Shown here: one piece after another, positions 1-6,864 of the stretch
Layout of the letters: each line of letters starts with the position of its first letter
Numbering within the stretch: the stretch's first letter is position 1
Origin: Sulfurovum sp. UBA7648
GTDB lineage: Bacteria > Campylobacterota > Campylobacteria > Campylobacterales > Sulfurovaceae
Length of the DNA: 6,864 bases
Direction of reading: 5' to 3'
Assembly (NCBI GenBank): GCA_002483605.1
Contig: DLIG01000021.1
Span: 98,935-105,798 of the forward strand
Program-made: the position numbers and the translations under genes
Notes under the pieces: generated by a model
The model's database searches: none
The model's input: the letters and a program-made list of their open reading frames with translations, nothing else
Told to the model about the DNA's origin: nothing

Positions 1-66
1 CGTGTGGAGAATATAACATTTAATGATGGGACCATATTGGATACTAATGAAATTTTAAATCTTCAG
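1..66 (+). repeat. Unit 0, C-terminal tail of an HCBP-related domain
   Basis: Residues 1-22 begin with RVENITFNDGT, which is the closing strand of the HCBP-related domain. The body of this domain and its nonapeptides lie upstream of the window, so the array extends leftwards. Residues 23-40 form a linker (containing NDNLRYL) that resembles the linker after unit 4 (NNNYLRYL, residues 641-648). Confidence 0.85.
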
Positions 67-3000
67 GTTGCTAGTAATTATAATGATAATTTACGATATT
101 TATCAACAAATGTAAATATTGATGCTCTTGACGGTGATGATAATATCTCTACAGGAAGTGGAAATGACATAATCAATGGAGGAAACGGGGATGACACTAT
201 TGGCGGTGAAGGAGGAAACGATACCTATATCTTTAATATAGGTGATGGGGAAGATTCAATTACTGATACATCTGGCATAGATATTATTCAGTTTGGTGAA
301 GGAATCACCAAAGATGACCTTATCTTTAAAATAACCGGTGAGAATGTAATAATAGCGTTAAAAGAAGATGGTGTAGCGTTCGAAAATCTTAGCGATATGA
401 TCACTCTTACAAATTGGTACTCTATAAATAACAAAATAGAAAATATTGGATTTTCAGATGGTATTGTTATGAGTTTAGATGATGCACTTGAGTCAGCTGA
501 AAATATACCGTATAACTTGCTTATTGGAACCAACAAAGATGATTTTATCAGCGGGGGAGGTTACTACGATAAAATATATGGGAAAGAAGGCAACGATACG
601 CTATATGGTAATGTAGGAAATGATATTTATGTTTTTAATCGTGGCGACGGCAATGATACTATATTTGATACATCGGGCAATGATGTTGTTCAGTTTGGTG
701 AAGGAATAAGCAGTAATGATCTGTCATTTAAACAATTAGGTAGTGATCTTCAAATAAAAATCAATGATGAATCAATACTAATTCAAAATTGGTTTAATAA
801 AGTCAATCGTATAGAAACAATCAAGTTTATCGATAACTCTTCAATTGATATTAGCGGAGAAATTATATCTTTACTGGCAACACCAGGATCGGACACTTTA
901 AATTGGTCTGAAAGCGTAGTAAATATAGATATGAAAGAAGGAGATGATACTGTCAACTTGGGAGCATATGACGATATCTTAATTGCCGGTGCCGGAAATG
1001 ATACTTTAAATGCTGGAGCCGGAAATGATACTTATATCTTTAACCGCGGTGATGGACAAGATACTATTACCGATATAGATAATTATCAGCCTTATTATTA
1101 TTCAAATTATATCGAGTTACGCAATGGCGGCACCGACACTATTCAGTTCGGTCCAAACATAACTCCTGACGATATAATAGTCCAAGCTTCCCAAAACAGC
1201 GATGATCTTATCATTGCCATCAAAGAAGATGGAAAAACATTTGACGAGCTAAACGACAAGATAACAATCAAAAACTGGTTTGTTGAAAATTATCGTGTGG
1301 AGAATATAACATTTAATGATGGAACGGTATGGAATGCAAATGATATAGTCAATGCCCAAGGAACGGAAAATGCTGATACAGTATATCTTGTAGATTTTAA
1401 CGGTGATGTGAATATCAATCTCAAAGAAGGCAATGATAATATCATAACAGCAAGTGGCAACGATATCATTAATGCAGGAAGCGGCGATGATATAGTTAAA
1501 TCTAGTGACGGTAATGATGTAGTGTACGGAGAAGATGACAACGACACTATCAATGCAGGAAGCGGCGATGATGTATTGATTGGAGGAGTAGGGAACGATA
1601 TCTTGAGCGGTGATATGGGCAATGATATTTATATCTTTGCAAAAGGTGATGGAGCAGATATGATTACTGATCTATCAGGCACCGATACTATCCAATTTGG
1701 AGAAGGAATCACGGCTGACGATATAATAGTCCAAGCCTCCCAAAACAGCGATGATATCATTATAGCTATCAAAGAGGATGGAAAAACATTTGACGAGCTA
1801 AGCGACAAGATAACAATCAAAAACTGGTTTGTTGAAAATTATCGTGTGGAGAATATAATATTTAATGATGGGACTAGTCTCGATACTTTGGGAATTACTG
1901 AACTTCAAGTTGCTGATGCAAACAACAATTATTTGCGTTATCTCGATCATGATAACATCATCAATTCTATGGGCGGCAATGATACTATAGAAGGCGGGGC
2001 AGGAAATGATACTTATGTCCTCAATCTTGGTGACGGTATTGATCATATTACAGATACAGCAGGCATTGATACGCTTTCGTTTGGAGGCGGAATCACACAA
2101 GGAGATATAGAAGTTCATGCTGATAACAATTATATGATTGTGGCGATCAAAGAAGATGGGAAAACATTTGATGAGCTCGCTGATAAAGTTTATCTCAAAC
2201 GAATAGGATCGAATGATTATGGCATAGAAACTATAAGGCTTAATAATGGAAGCAGTATTGATGCGCACTCTTTGATCTCAAGCTATGATGGTACAGATGG
2301 AGATGATGTGATTAATCTGGCTTATTTGGAAACTATAGATCCTTCTGTTTCAATAGATAACAGTTTAATCATAAATGCAAAAGGCGGAACCGATACCGTA
2401 ACCATTGGGAACGGAGCTAATATAGTGCAAATGGGCGATGGATATAATGAGGTTTTAACTGTTGGCGATGGAGATAACGAAATCAACATGGGAACAGGTT
2501 CGGATAAAATACTCATTGCCGGAAACGGGAACAATACAATTGATACTACCCAATCAGATGCAACTATGACGCTTGGAAATGGCAATAATATAATTCAAGC
2601 CAACAGTGATTATATAAAGTTAACTGCCGGAGAGGGGAATAATCAATTAGAAATTGGAAGCAAACAATCTAGCGATACAGAGATACAAAATATATATCGT
2701 GATATAAGTATTTATTTTGGAAATGGAAACAATAGTATCAATATCAACAATGGTGATGGACGTCTGTATATCGGCACCGGCTCTGGGAATAATGTTATAA
2801 ATTTTAGTACCGACATTGATGATGTTAATATCTTAGTTGGAGATGGGGATAATACCATCAGTCAAATCTCGGCAATTGATGACGATAATATTGAAAACAA
2901 TCAGTTCGATGTTATGATTGGAATTGGACTAGGTTCAAACAATATTAAATTGGGCTCAAGTAATGATGTTGTTGGTTTAAGTTTTGATGCAACCGAACAA

Positions 3001-6000
3001 CTAAATGAAGGAGCAGATGCAAAATCTAATAATATTGATCTTGGTACAGGCCGAAACGGTGTTGTATTACTTGGAAGCAATGCAAATCACAACATTACAG
3101 CCGGGGCAGAAAATTACGATTCTTTATCAACATATACTGGGGCAGAAAACTACACTTCTTTATTAACAGATACTGAAGGAGACGGTACAACAATTTATTT
3201 GGGCGACGGGAATAATACGATAGATATCAAGGGTATGGATGTATTTTTTGCTGAGCTTGGAAATGGAAACAACAATCTTTCTATAAACAATACCACTTTT
3301 AGTTGGCTTGCACTTGATGATGGCACAAACACTGTAAATATTAAAAATACAGGCAATTCATTTGTTATTATCAGTGGGTCAATATTTGAATATTCAGATT
3401 TTGGTCAAATATTGCCACAAAATAAGAGTCTTTCAATCAACCATGTATATATGGATGAAAGCTCAACACTACTTAATTTAATTGATTCAGAACAAAATAC
3501 TATCTCCACAGGGGCTGGTAACGATGACGTTTATACATACCAAAGCAATGATACTTATTTAGTTAATATTGGGGACGGTAGTGATGCGATTTTGGATGTA
3601 GATGGAGTCGATAAAATCGTTTTTGGAAATGGTATTTTAAAAGAAAATATCAAAGTGTGGATTGAATTTAATGATGATTTTGCAAATCATATTGATAATA
3701 TGAATTTAATTGAACAGTACAATATTTTATTAGAAGGCTCATCTATACCTATACTAGATATAGATCAACCAATGGGTACTAATCTGGTGATTCAATATTC
3801 AGATGATCCCAATGATGTACTGATCTTAGCCAATTGGTACGATTTGAGCGGACGAATTGAACAATTTGAATTTGCCGATGGGAGCATCATAAGCGATCAT
3901 CAAATTGTATCTCTTTTAGGAACAAGTGAGTCTGATATTATCATTGGTACTCAAGGCGATAATGTTCTTAATGGCGGTGCGGGGGAAGATATTATATCTG
4001 GTGATGGAGGAGATGATATTTATATATACAATCGTGGTGATTCGCATGATATTTTGAACGAAAACGGTGGACTTGATACAATATATTTTGGTAACAATAT
4101 CGCTAAAGATGATTTGGTCTTGCAAAAATCCGACAATAATCTTCTAATCTCTCTTAAAGAAGATGGAAAAACTATCAATGAACTCTCCGATACAATTATA
4201 GTTAATGATTGGTTCGATATAAGCGGACGAATCGAACAATTTGAATTTGCCGATGGTACATCAATGGCGCTAAGTGAAATATTAAGCCATATAAATATTG
4301 ATGGGACAATATACTATGGTACTCCTGAAACGGATACAATGGAAGGAACAGATGCTAGTGATATCATTATGGCTCGTGAAAGTAATGACAATATCAATGG
4401 AAATGCTGGTGATGATCGATTGTTCGGCGAAGCAGGCAATGATACCTTAAATGGTGGAGTTGGTAATGATTTGCTGTTAGGAGGCGAAGGAGACGATACC
4501 TATATTATTGATAAAAATATGGGAGATGATATAATTTTTGATCAAAGCGGCAACGATACAATCCAATTTGCCCAAGGAATTACTTCTGATGATATCGAAG
4601 TTTGGTATGATAAAAATGATTTAAAAATTTCATTTGAAGGAACAGAAGCTACTCTGACAAATTGGTATACAAAGGACAATCGTGTGGAAACTTTTGTGTT
4701 CTCCAATGGAGAAACATTGGATGTTAATGCAATTGTTAATCTTCAATATGGAGAGACAAAAGGAGTAGCAGAAAGTACAATATTTAATATCAATGATGGA
4801 GATAACTCTACATATCTTGCTCAAAGTGGCAATGATATATTTTATGCAGAAGTCAATAATGGTAATAACACAATTATCGATGCAGGTGGAAACGATACAA
4901 TCATATTTGCAAATGGCATTACTCCGGAAATGCTTTCATTTGCTTATAGTAGTAATGACTTGATTGTTTCCTTTGGAGAAACAACACTATATATCAGGGA
5001 ATGGTATACAATACAAAATCGTATTGAAACATTCGAATTTGAAAATGGGGTTAAGCTAACCTCTCAAAACATCATTGATCTTATGAGTACCAATGGAAAC
5101 GATGCAATCCGCTCACTTGAAGAAGGTAGCACAATCGAATCAGGAAATGGCGACGATAAACTTGAAGGAGGCTCCAGCAGAGATACATTATTGGGCGGAA
5201 GCGGCTCAGATACATATCTGTTTGGCTATGGAGACGGTCATGATGTGATCATGGATATAGAAGGTAATTTTTCTGAGGTTGATAGTATTGTTTTTGATGC
5301 AAACATCAAGCCTGAAAATGTCATTTTCCAATGGGAACAATCTACCGATAATCTAATAATATATTTGGTAGATCCTAATAATCCAACAGATATTCTAGAT
5401 GCTATCGAAGATCATCTCGTTATACAAGACTGGTATAAATCAAACAGTAGAATAGAATCATTTGTATTTGAAGATGGTACGATTATTGATACACAAGGGG
5501 TCATAGAGCAATTAACTACCAATGGAAATGACCTTATTCGAGGAGTCGATGACAGTGATACTATGATTAATGCGCTGGATGGAAATGATGAAGTATATAC
5601 ATTTAGTGGCAATGATGTTTTAATCGGAGGCAAAGGAAACGATCTTTTAGCTGGACAAAAAGGAGATGATACTTATATCTTTAACCGCGGCGATGGAATT
5701 GATACTATAGTAGATCGTGCAACACATGTATGGGACGAACCCAATAAAGATGATTCTGGAAATGATAAAATTCTCTTTGGAGAGGGTATTACTATTAATG
5801 ATATCTCTGTTAGCTGGGATAAAGACACGAATGATCTTATTATAGGAATTATAGACCCTCAAAATCCAAATGCAGCATCTGATGAACTTAGTGACAAAAT
5901 TATTATCAGAGAATGGTTCAATCCGTCTTCTAGAATAGAATCTATCTCTTTTGCAGATGGTTCAACAATAGGAGTAAATGAAATTTATAATCTATTGGCA

Positions 6001-6864
6001 ACAGACAGCAATGATGATATTAAAGCCTTGGATGAAGGAGGAGTATTAAATGGATATAATGGTGACGATATCTTAAGAGGCTCTATCAGTAATGATATTT
6101 TGATTGGCGGTTCAGGAAATGACACTTCGCTAGGCAATCAAGGGGATGATATTTTGATTGGTGACGACGGAGATGATTTGTTGTTAGGAGAGGATGGTAA
6201 CGACATATTGGACGGGGGTAAAGGCAACGACAGTTTAGAAGGAGGCAGTGGCAATGATTCTTATATATTTGGATATGAGTCAGGGAAAACTATCGTGTAT
6301 GATTCTGCATATATGCTTGACACAAATAGTTCCAGAGAAGATGATTATATAGCGATTGACGGAGGCATGGATACTGTTTATTTTGGCGAAGGTGTAACCT
6401 CTGAAGATTTGATTATCCAAAATGACGGATATGATTTGGTTATCAATATAAAAAATTCCAATGCCGATGAGCTAAGGATAAAAGATTACTATAAATCATT
6501 TAATGCAATAGAATTTTTCGGTTTCAGTAACGGAATAACTATGAGCAGTTCAGAATTTGAAAAATTGCTTTTTACCGCCGGAAATGATAATGTCACATTT
6601 GTTGATAGTCAGAGCAGAATACTTTATGGAGATAACGGAGATGATATCATCAATGGCGGAAGTGGCAATGATACTATTGATGGAGCAAGTGGAAATGACA
6701 CATTAAATGGTGGATTTGGGAACGATACATATGTTTTTGGCAGAGGAAGCGGACATGATACAATACTTGATAATGTAATTGGTGAATGGTGGCAAACCTA
6801 CTCAGGAAATGATAACATTCTTTTCAAAGACGGAATAACAAATGATGATTTATGGATAAAAATA
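1..6864 (+). CDS. Giant RTX-repeat calcium-binding protein, internal fragment
   Basis: Frame 1 is open through all 2288 codons, so this is the middle of a larger gene with neither start nor stop visible. The translation alternates blocks of RTX nonapeptides (GGxGxDxUx) with HCBP-related domains (PF06594 type: DTIxFGxGIxxDDL, then NWY/F, then RIExFxFADGT), about 14 units in all. In this family the nonapeptides fold into a parallel beta-roll that binds calcium between turns, and the proteins are usually exported unfolded through a type I (ABC transporter, adaptor, TolC-like) channel. The secretion signal would be at the unseen C-terminus. The fragment is strongly acidic and has no cysteine, signal peptide or hydrophobic membrane segment. 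No catalytic, lipase, protease or pore-forming domain is seen, so the biological role (adhesin, surface layer, matrix component or toxin) cannot be decided. The RTX identity is secure; the function and the export route are inferred from the family. Confidence 0.95.
121..510 (+). repeat. RTX/HCBP-related unit 1
   Basis: Four nonapeptides in exact 9-residue register occupy residues 42-77 (for example TGSGNDIIN and GGNGDDTIG). They lead through NDTYIFNIGDG into an HCBP-related domain at about residues 85-163. That domain has DIIQFGEGITKDDL, the KEDG loop (121-124), the NWY motif (138-140) and the closing KIENIGFSDG. The conserved Asp at nonapeptide position 6 is present in three of the four repeats and Asn replaces it in the first, so most of these sites look competent for calcium. 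Confidence 0.9.
520..870 (+). repeat. RTX/HCBP-related unit 2
   Basis: Four nonapeptides begin at Gly176, 185, 194 and 203 (for example GKEGNDTLY) and run into NDIYVFNRGDG. The HCBP-related domain covers about residues 218-290 with VVQFGEGISSNDL, NWF (263-265) and RIETIKFIDNS. It is of the short type: the KEDGKTFDEL loop seen in units 1, 3, 4, 5 and 7 is missing and replaced by the compact INDESIL. Confidence 0.9.
877..1365 (+). repeat. RTX/HCBP-related unit 3 with Tyr-rich insert
   Basis: Six nonapeptide positions (residues 293-346) keep a strict 9-residue register, with Asp at 298, 316, 325, 334 and 343; the second repeat is degenerate. The HCBP-related domain follows NDTYIFNRGDG. It carries an extra Tyr-rich loop at residues 361-377 (includes NYQPYYYSNY) just before TDTIQFG. 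It then has the KEDGKTFDEL loop (408-417), NWF (425-427) and RVENITFNDGT. The second half of its DNA is nearly identical to that of unit 4. Confidence 0.9.
1166..1322 (+). repeat. 157-bp direct repeat, copy A (unit 3)
   Basis: This stretch matches 1715-1871 at a fixed offset of 549 bp (183 codons) with nine mismatches by hand alignment. Within it, 1254-1309 is identical to 1803-1858 over 56 bp. It encodes the second half of the HCBP-related domain (from DDIIVQASQNS to FNDG). Similarity drops on both sides. Confidence 0.9.
1366..1905 (+). repeat. RTX/HCBP-related unit 4 with eight nonapeptides
   Basis: Eight consecutive nonapeptides in perfect register occupy residues 474-545 (bases 1420-1635), for example AGSGDDIVK and GGVGNDILS, with Asp at position 6 every 9 residues from 479 to 542. 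This predicts about four turns of a calcium-bound beta-roll. The HCBP-related domain at about residues 553-632 has TDTIQFGEGITADDI, KEDGKTFDEL, NWF (608-610) and RVENIIFNDGT. It is close to the domain consensus of this protein. Confidence 0.92.
1715..1871 (+). repeat. 157-bp direct repeat, copy B (unit 4)
   Basis: This is the partner of 1166-1322. Its last part, from 1843, also matches the window's first 32 bases with a single difference, extending a few bases beyond the match to copy A. The unit 4 domain therefore looks like a mosaic of its two paralogues. Confidence 0.9.
1909..2274 (+). repeat. RTX/HCBP-related unit 5, degenerate domain
   Basis: Three nonapeptides (residues 647-673, the first with Asn in place of the key Asp) lead through NDTYVLNLGDG into an HCBP-related domain at about residues 681-756. 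The domain keeps GIDTLSFGGGIT and KEDGKTFDEL. The normally invariant NWY/F is replaced around residues 732-736 (LKRIG) and the closing segment is GIETIRLNNGSSI. The loss of the Trp coincides with the change into the atypical repeat region that follows. Confidence 0.8.
2284..3480 (+). repeat. Atypical Gly/Asn-rich solenoid (GxGxNxI repeats)
   Basis: Residues 762-1160 contain no HCBP-related domain. They hold at least a dozen copies of a motif like (L/I/V)G(N/D/T)GNNxI, for example LGNGNNIIQ, FGNGNNSIN, VGDGDNTIS, LGDGNNTID and LGNGNNNLS. Compared with the RTX repeat, the residue at the calcium-binding Asp position is usually Asn. Spacing in the first part is 9, 10, 9, 10 residues (Gly803, 812, 822, 831, 841) followed by 18 and 18, and later irregular gaps of about 18-33. 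This looks like a beta-solenoid related to the RTX roll but more divergent, probably with less calcium dependence (inference). It separates the five upstream units from the rest. Confidence 0.75.
3103..3174 (+). repeat. 36-bp in-frame tandem duplication
   Basis: Two adjacent 36-bp copies (3103-3138 and 3139-3174) differ at 5 positions by direct comparison. They encode two 12-residue units, GAENYDSLSTYT and GAENYTSLLTDT (residues 1035-1058). The duplication preserves the frame and sits in a gap between GxG motifs of the atypical solenoid, which suggests a surface loop lengthened by slippage or unequal exchange. Confidence 0.85.
3481..3918 (+). repeat. RTX/HCBP-related unit 6 with domain insert
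   Basis: Three nonapeptides in register (residues 1161-1187; Asn1166, Asp1175, Asp1184) pass through NDTYLVNIGDG into VDKIVFGNGILKENI. The domain is then interrupted by about 40 residues (roughly 1221-1260) with no counterpart in other units. It resumes with NLVIQYSDDPND, NWY (1278-1280) and RIEQFEFADG. The insert is not Gly/Asp repetitive and contains hydrophobic stretches such as YNILLEGSSIPILDI. Confidence 0.85.
3847..3881 (+). repeat. 35-bp direct repeat (units 6 and 7)
   Basis: The 35 bases recur at 4222-4256 with one mismatch, 375 bp (125 codons) apart. They encode the same residues, SGRIEQFEFADG, at the close of the HCBP-related domains of units 6 and 7. This fits a fairly recent duplication or local gene conversion. 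Confidence 0.85.
3919..4284 (+). repeat. RTX/HCBP-related unit 7
   Basis: Four nonapeptides start at Gly1307, 1316, 1325 and 1334 and lead into DDIYIYNRGDS. The HCBP-related domain (about residues 1349-1428) has LDTIYFGNNIAKDDL, the KEDGKTINEL loop, DWF (1403-1405) and RIEQFEFADGT. Its closing segment is almost identical to that of unit 6, also at the DNA level, exactly 125 codons away. Confidence 0.9.
4222..4256 (+). repeat. 35-bp direct repeat, second copy (unit 7)
   Basis: This is the partner of 3847-3881, with a single synonymous difference (ATT versus ATC for Ile). Outside the repeat the flanking DNA of units 6 and 7 is clearly more diverged. Confidence 0.85.
4318..4743 (+). repeat. RTX/HCBP-related unit 8 with seven nonapeptides
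   Basis: Seven nonapeptide positions in unbroken 9-residue register cover residues 1440-1502 (bases 4318-4506), for example GEAGNDTLN and GGVGNDLLL. The third begins with Ala instead of Gly. The junction is slightly altered (DDTYIIDKNMGDD). The HCBP-related domain has NDTIQFAQGITSDDI, a short-type middle (FEGTEATL), NWY (1554-1556) and RVETFVFSNGE. Confidence 0.9.
4744..5085 (+). repeat. Short, atypical unit 9
   Basis: This is the shortest complete unit, with 113 residues between the Trp of unit 8 (1555) and its own Trp1668. The nonapeptide block is reduced to poorly matching repeats (around residues 1595-1632: NINDGDNST, AQSGNDIFY, NNGNNTIID), and the usual NDTYIFNRGDG junction is absent. 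The HCBP-related domain is intact and of the short type: NDTIIFANGITPEML, FGETTLYI, EWY (1667-1669) and RIETFEFENG. Confidence 0.85.
5086..5514 (+). repeat. RTX/HCBP-related unit 10, DPNNP subtype
   Basis: Five nonapeptide positions (residues 1696-1740; Asp at 1701, 1719, 1728 and 1737, with the second degenerate) run into SDTYLFGYGDG. The HCBP-related domain has VDSIVFDANIKPENV. It then carries a DPNNP loop (1791-1795) where units 1, 3, 4, 5 and 7 have KEDGKTFDEL. DWY (1810-1812) and RIESFVFEDGT close the domain. Only unit 11 shares this loop type, which suggests 10 and 11 are sister copies. Confidence 0.88.
5515..6000 (+). repeat. RTX/HCBP-related unit 11, DPNNP subtype
   Basis: Six nonapeptide positions occupy residues 1839-1893, with one extra residue breaking the register between Asp1853 and Asp1863. 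They lead into DDTYIFNRGDG. A loop of extra residues (around 1906-1919, containing THVWDEPNKDD) precedes NDKILFGEGITINDI. The domain then has DPQNP (1952-1956), DELSDKI, EWF (1971-1973) and RIESISFADGS. Confidence 0.88.
6001..6564 (+). repeat. RTX/HCBP-related unit 12, longest near-canonical array
   Basis: Eight consecutive nonapeptides without any register break span residues 2018-2089 (bases 6052-6267), for example GGSGNDTSL, GNQGDDILI, GEDGNDILD and GGKGNDSLE. All begin with Gly and have Asp at position 6, making this the array closest to textbook RTX in the window. The HCBP-related domain that follows is divergent: it has an extra loop (about 2101-2119), then MDTVYFGEGVTSEDL, and DYY (2162-2164) in place of NWY, closing with AIEFFGFSNGIT. 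Confidence 0.9.
6565..6864 (+). repeat. RTX/HCBP-related unit 13, cut by window end
   Basis: Four clean nonapeptides begin at Gly2210, 2219, 2228 and 2237 (GDNGDDIIN, GGSGNDTID, GASGNDTLN, GGFGNDTYV), preceded by a weaker pair. The junction is NDTYVFGRGSGHDTI. An aromatic extra loop (around 2258-2267, with GEWWQTY) precedes NDNILFKDGITNDDL, where the window ends. The domain must continue downstream. Confidence 0.9.

Noticed and set aside
1420..1635. CRISPR-like or minisatellite array suggested by regular short repeats
   Set aside because: The period is 27 bp, matching in-frame nonapeptides, with degenerate DNA and conserved protein motif; there are no identical repeats separated by unique spacers.
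1..1874. The 29-32 bp sequence repeated at 1, 1294 and 1843 as terminal repeats of a mobile element or recombination sites
   Set aside because: All copies are in the same frame and encode the same strand of a repeated domain (RVENI(T/I)FNDG). There is no transposase, inverted terminal repeat or target duplication.
1290..2585. Several open frames on the minus strand, the longest about 156 codons at 1798-2268, others at 288-536, 1290-1622 and 2322-2585
   Set aside because: They lie opposite the continuous RTX reading frame. The abundant GAT, AAT and GGA codons read as ATC, ATT and TCC on the other strand, giving Ile/Ser-rich translations with few stops and no recognisable domains.
640..5697. 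RGD tripeptides at residues 214-216, 349-351, 1345-1347 and 1896-1898 as possible integrin-binding sites
   Set aside because: All four occur in the same structural junction (NRGDG or NRGDS) of the repeat, where other units have IGDG, KGDG or YGDG. They are explained by the unit consensus, and nothing points to a eukaryotic host.
3916..5862. Further minus-strand open frames at 3916-4125, 4630-4824, 5412-5633 and 5647-5862
   Set aside because: These have the same origin: they are antisense to repeat-coding DNA, short, of biased composition and without convincing ribosome binding sites.
1..6864. TATAAT-like and TTGACA-like strings as internal promoters
   Set aside because: Such strings are expected by chance in AT-rich coding DNA with many GAT/ATA/AAT codons. 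I see no well-spaced pair followed by a ribosome binding site and a separate gene.

Overview
The whole window lies inside one very large protein-coding gene on the + strand. Frame 1 is open from the first base to the last: 2288 codons with no stop, start or intergenic gap. Both ends of the gene are outside the window. The product is a giant RTX (haemolysin-type calcium-binding repeat) protein, presumably exported by a type I secretion system. No other gene, RNA, mobile element, CRISPR array, promoter or terminator can be supported.

The visible protein is a chain of about 14 units, the first and last incomplete. Each unit starts with glycine/aspartate nonapeptides of the type GGxGxDxUx. These run through a junction like NDTYIFNRGDGxDTI into a domain with the core DTIxFGxGIxxDDL ... 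NWY/F ... RIExFxFADGT. That domain matches what I know as the haemolysin-type calcium-binding protein related domain (HCBP-related, Pfam PF06594). Layout: tail of unit 0 (1-66), units 1-5 (121-2274), an atypical glycine/asparagine repeat region (2284-3480), units 6-12 (3481-6564) and the start of unit 13 (6565-6864). I find no enzymatic or pore-forming domain, signal peptide, membrane segment or C-terminal secretion signal here. These would have to lie outside the window.

The protein is rich in Asp, Asn, Gly, Ile and Thr, is strongly acidic, and has no cysteine in the 2288 residues read. This fits a secreted protein that folds outside the cell when it meets calcium. The AT-rich coding (many GAT, AAT, ATA, GGA codons) and the unit style resemble large RTX proteins of Campylobacterota such as the Sulfurimonas, Arcobacter and Sulfurospirillum groups. 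That assignment rests on composition and memory of the family; other AT-rich aquatic Gram-negatives are possible.

The array shows recent internal evolution. There is a 157-bp stretch duplicated at about 94% identity, a sequence at the window's left edge that recurs twice further in, a 36-bp tandem duplication, and a site where inserts of different length and sequence occur in several units. I see no sign of a new multi-gene system. The most unusual part is the roughly 400-residue region where the calcium-binding Asp of the repeat is mostly replaced by Asn (GNGNNxI).
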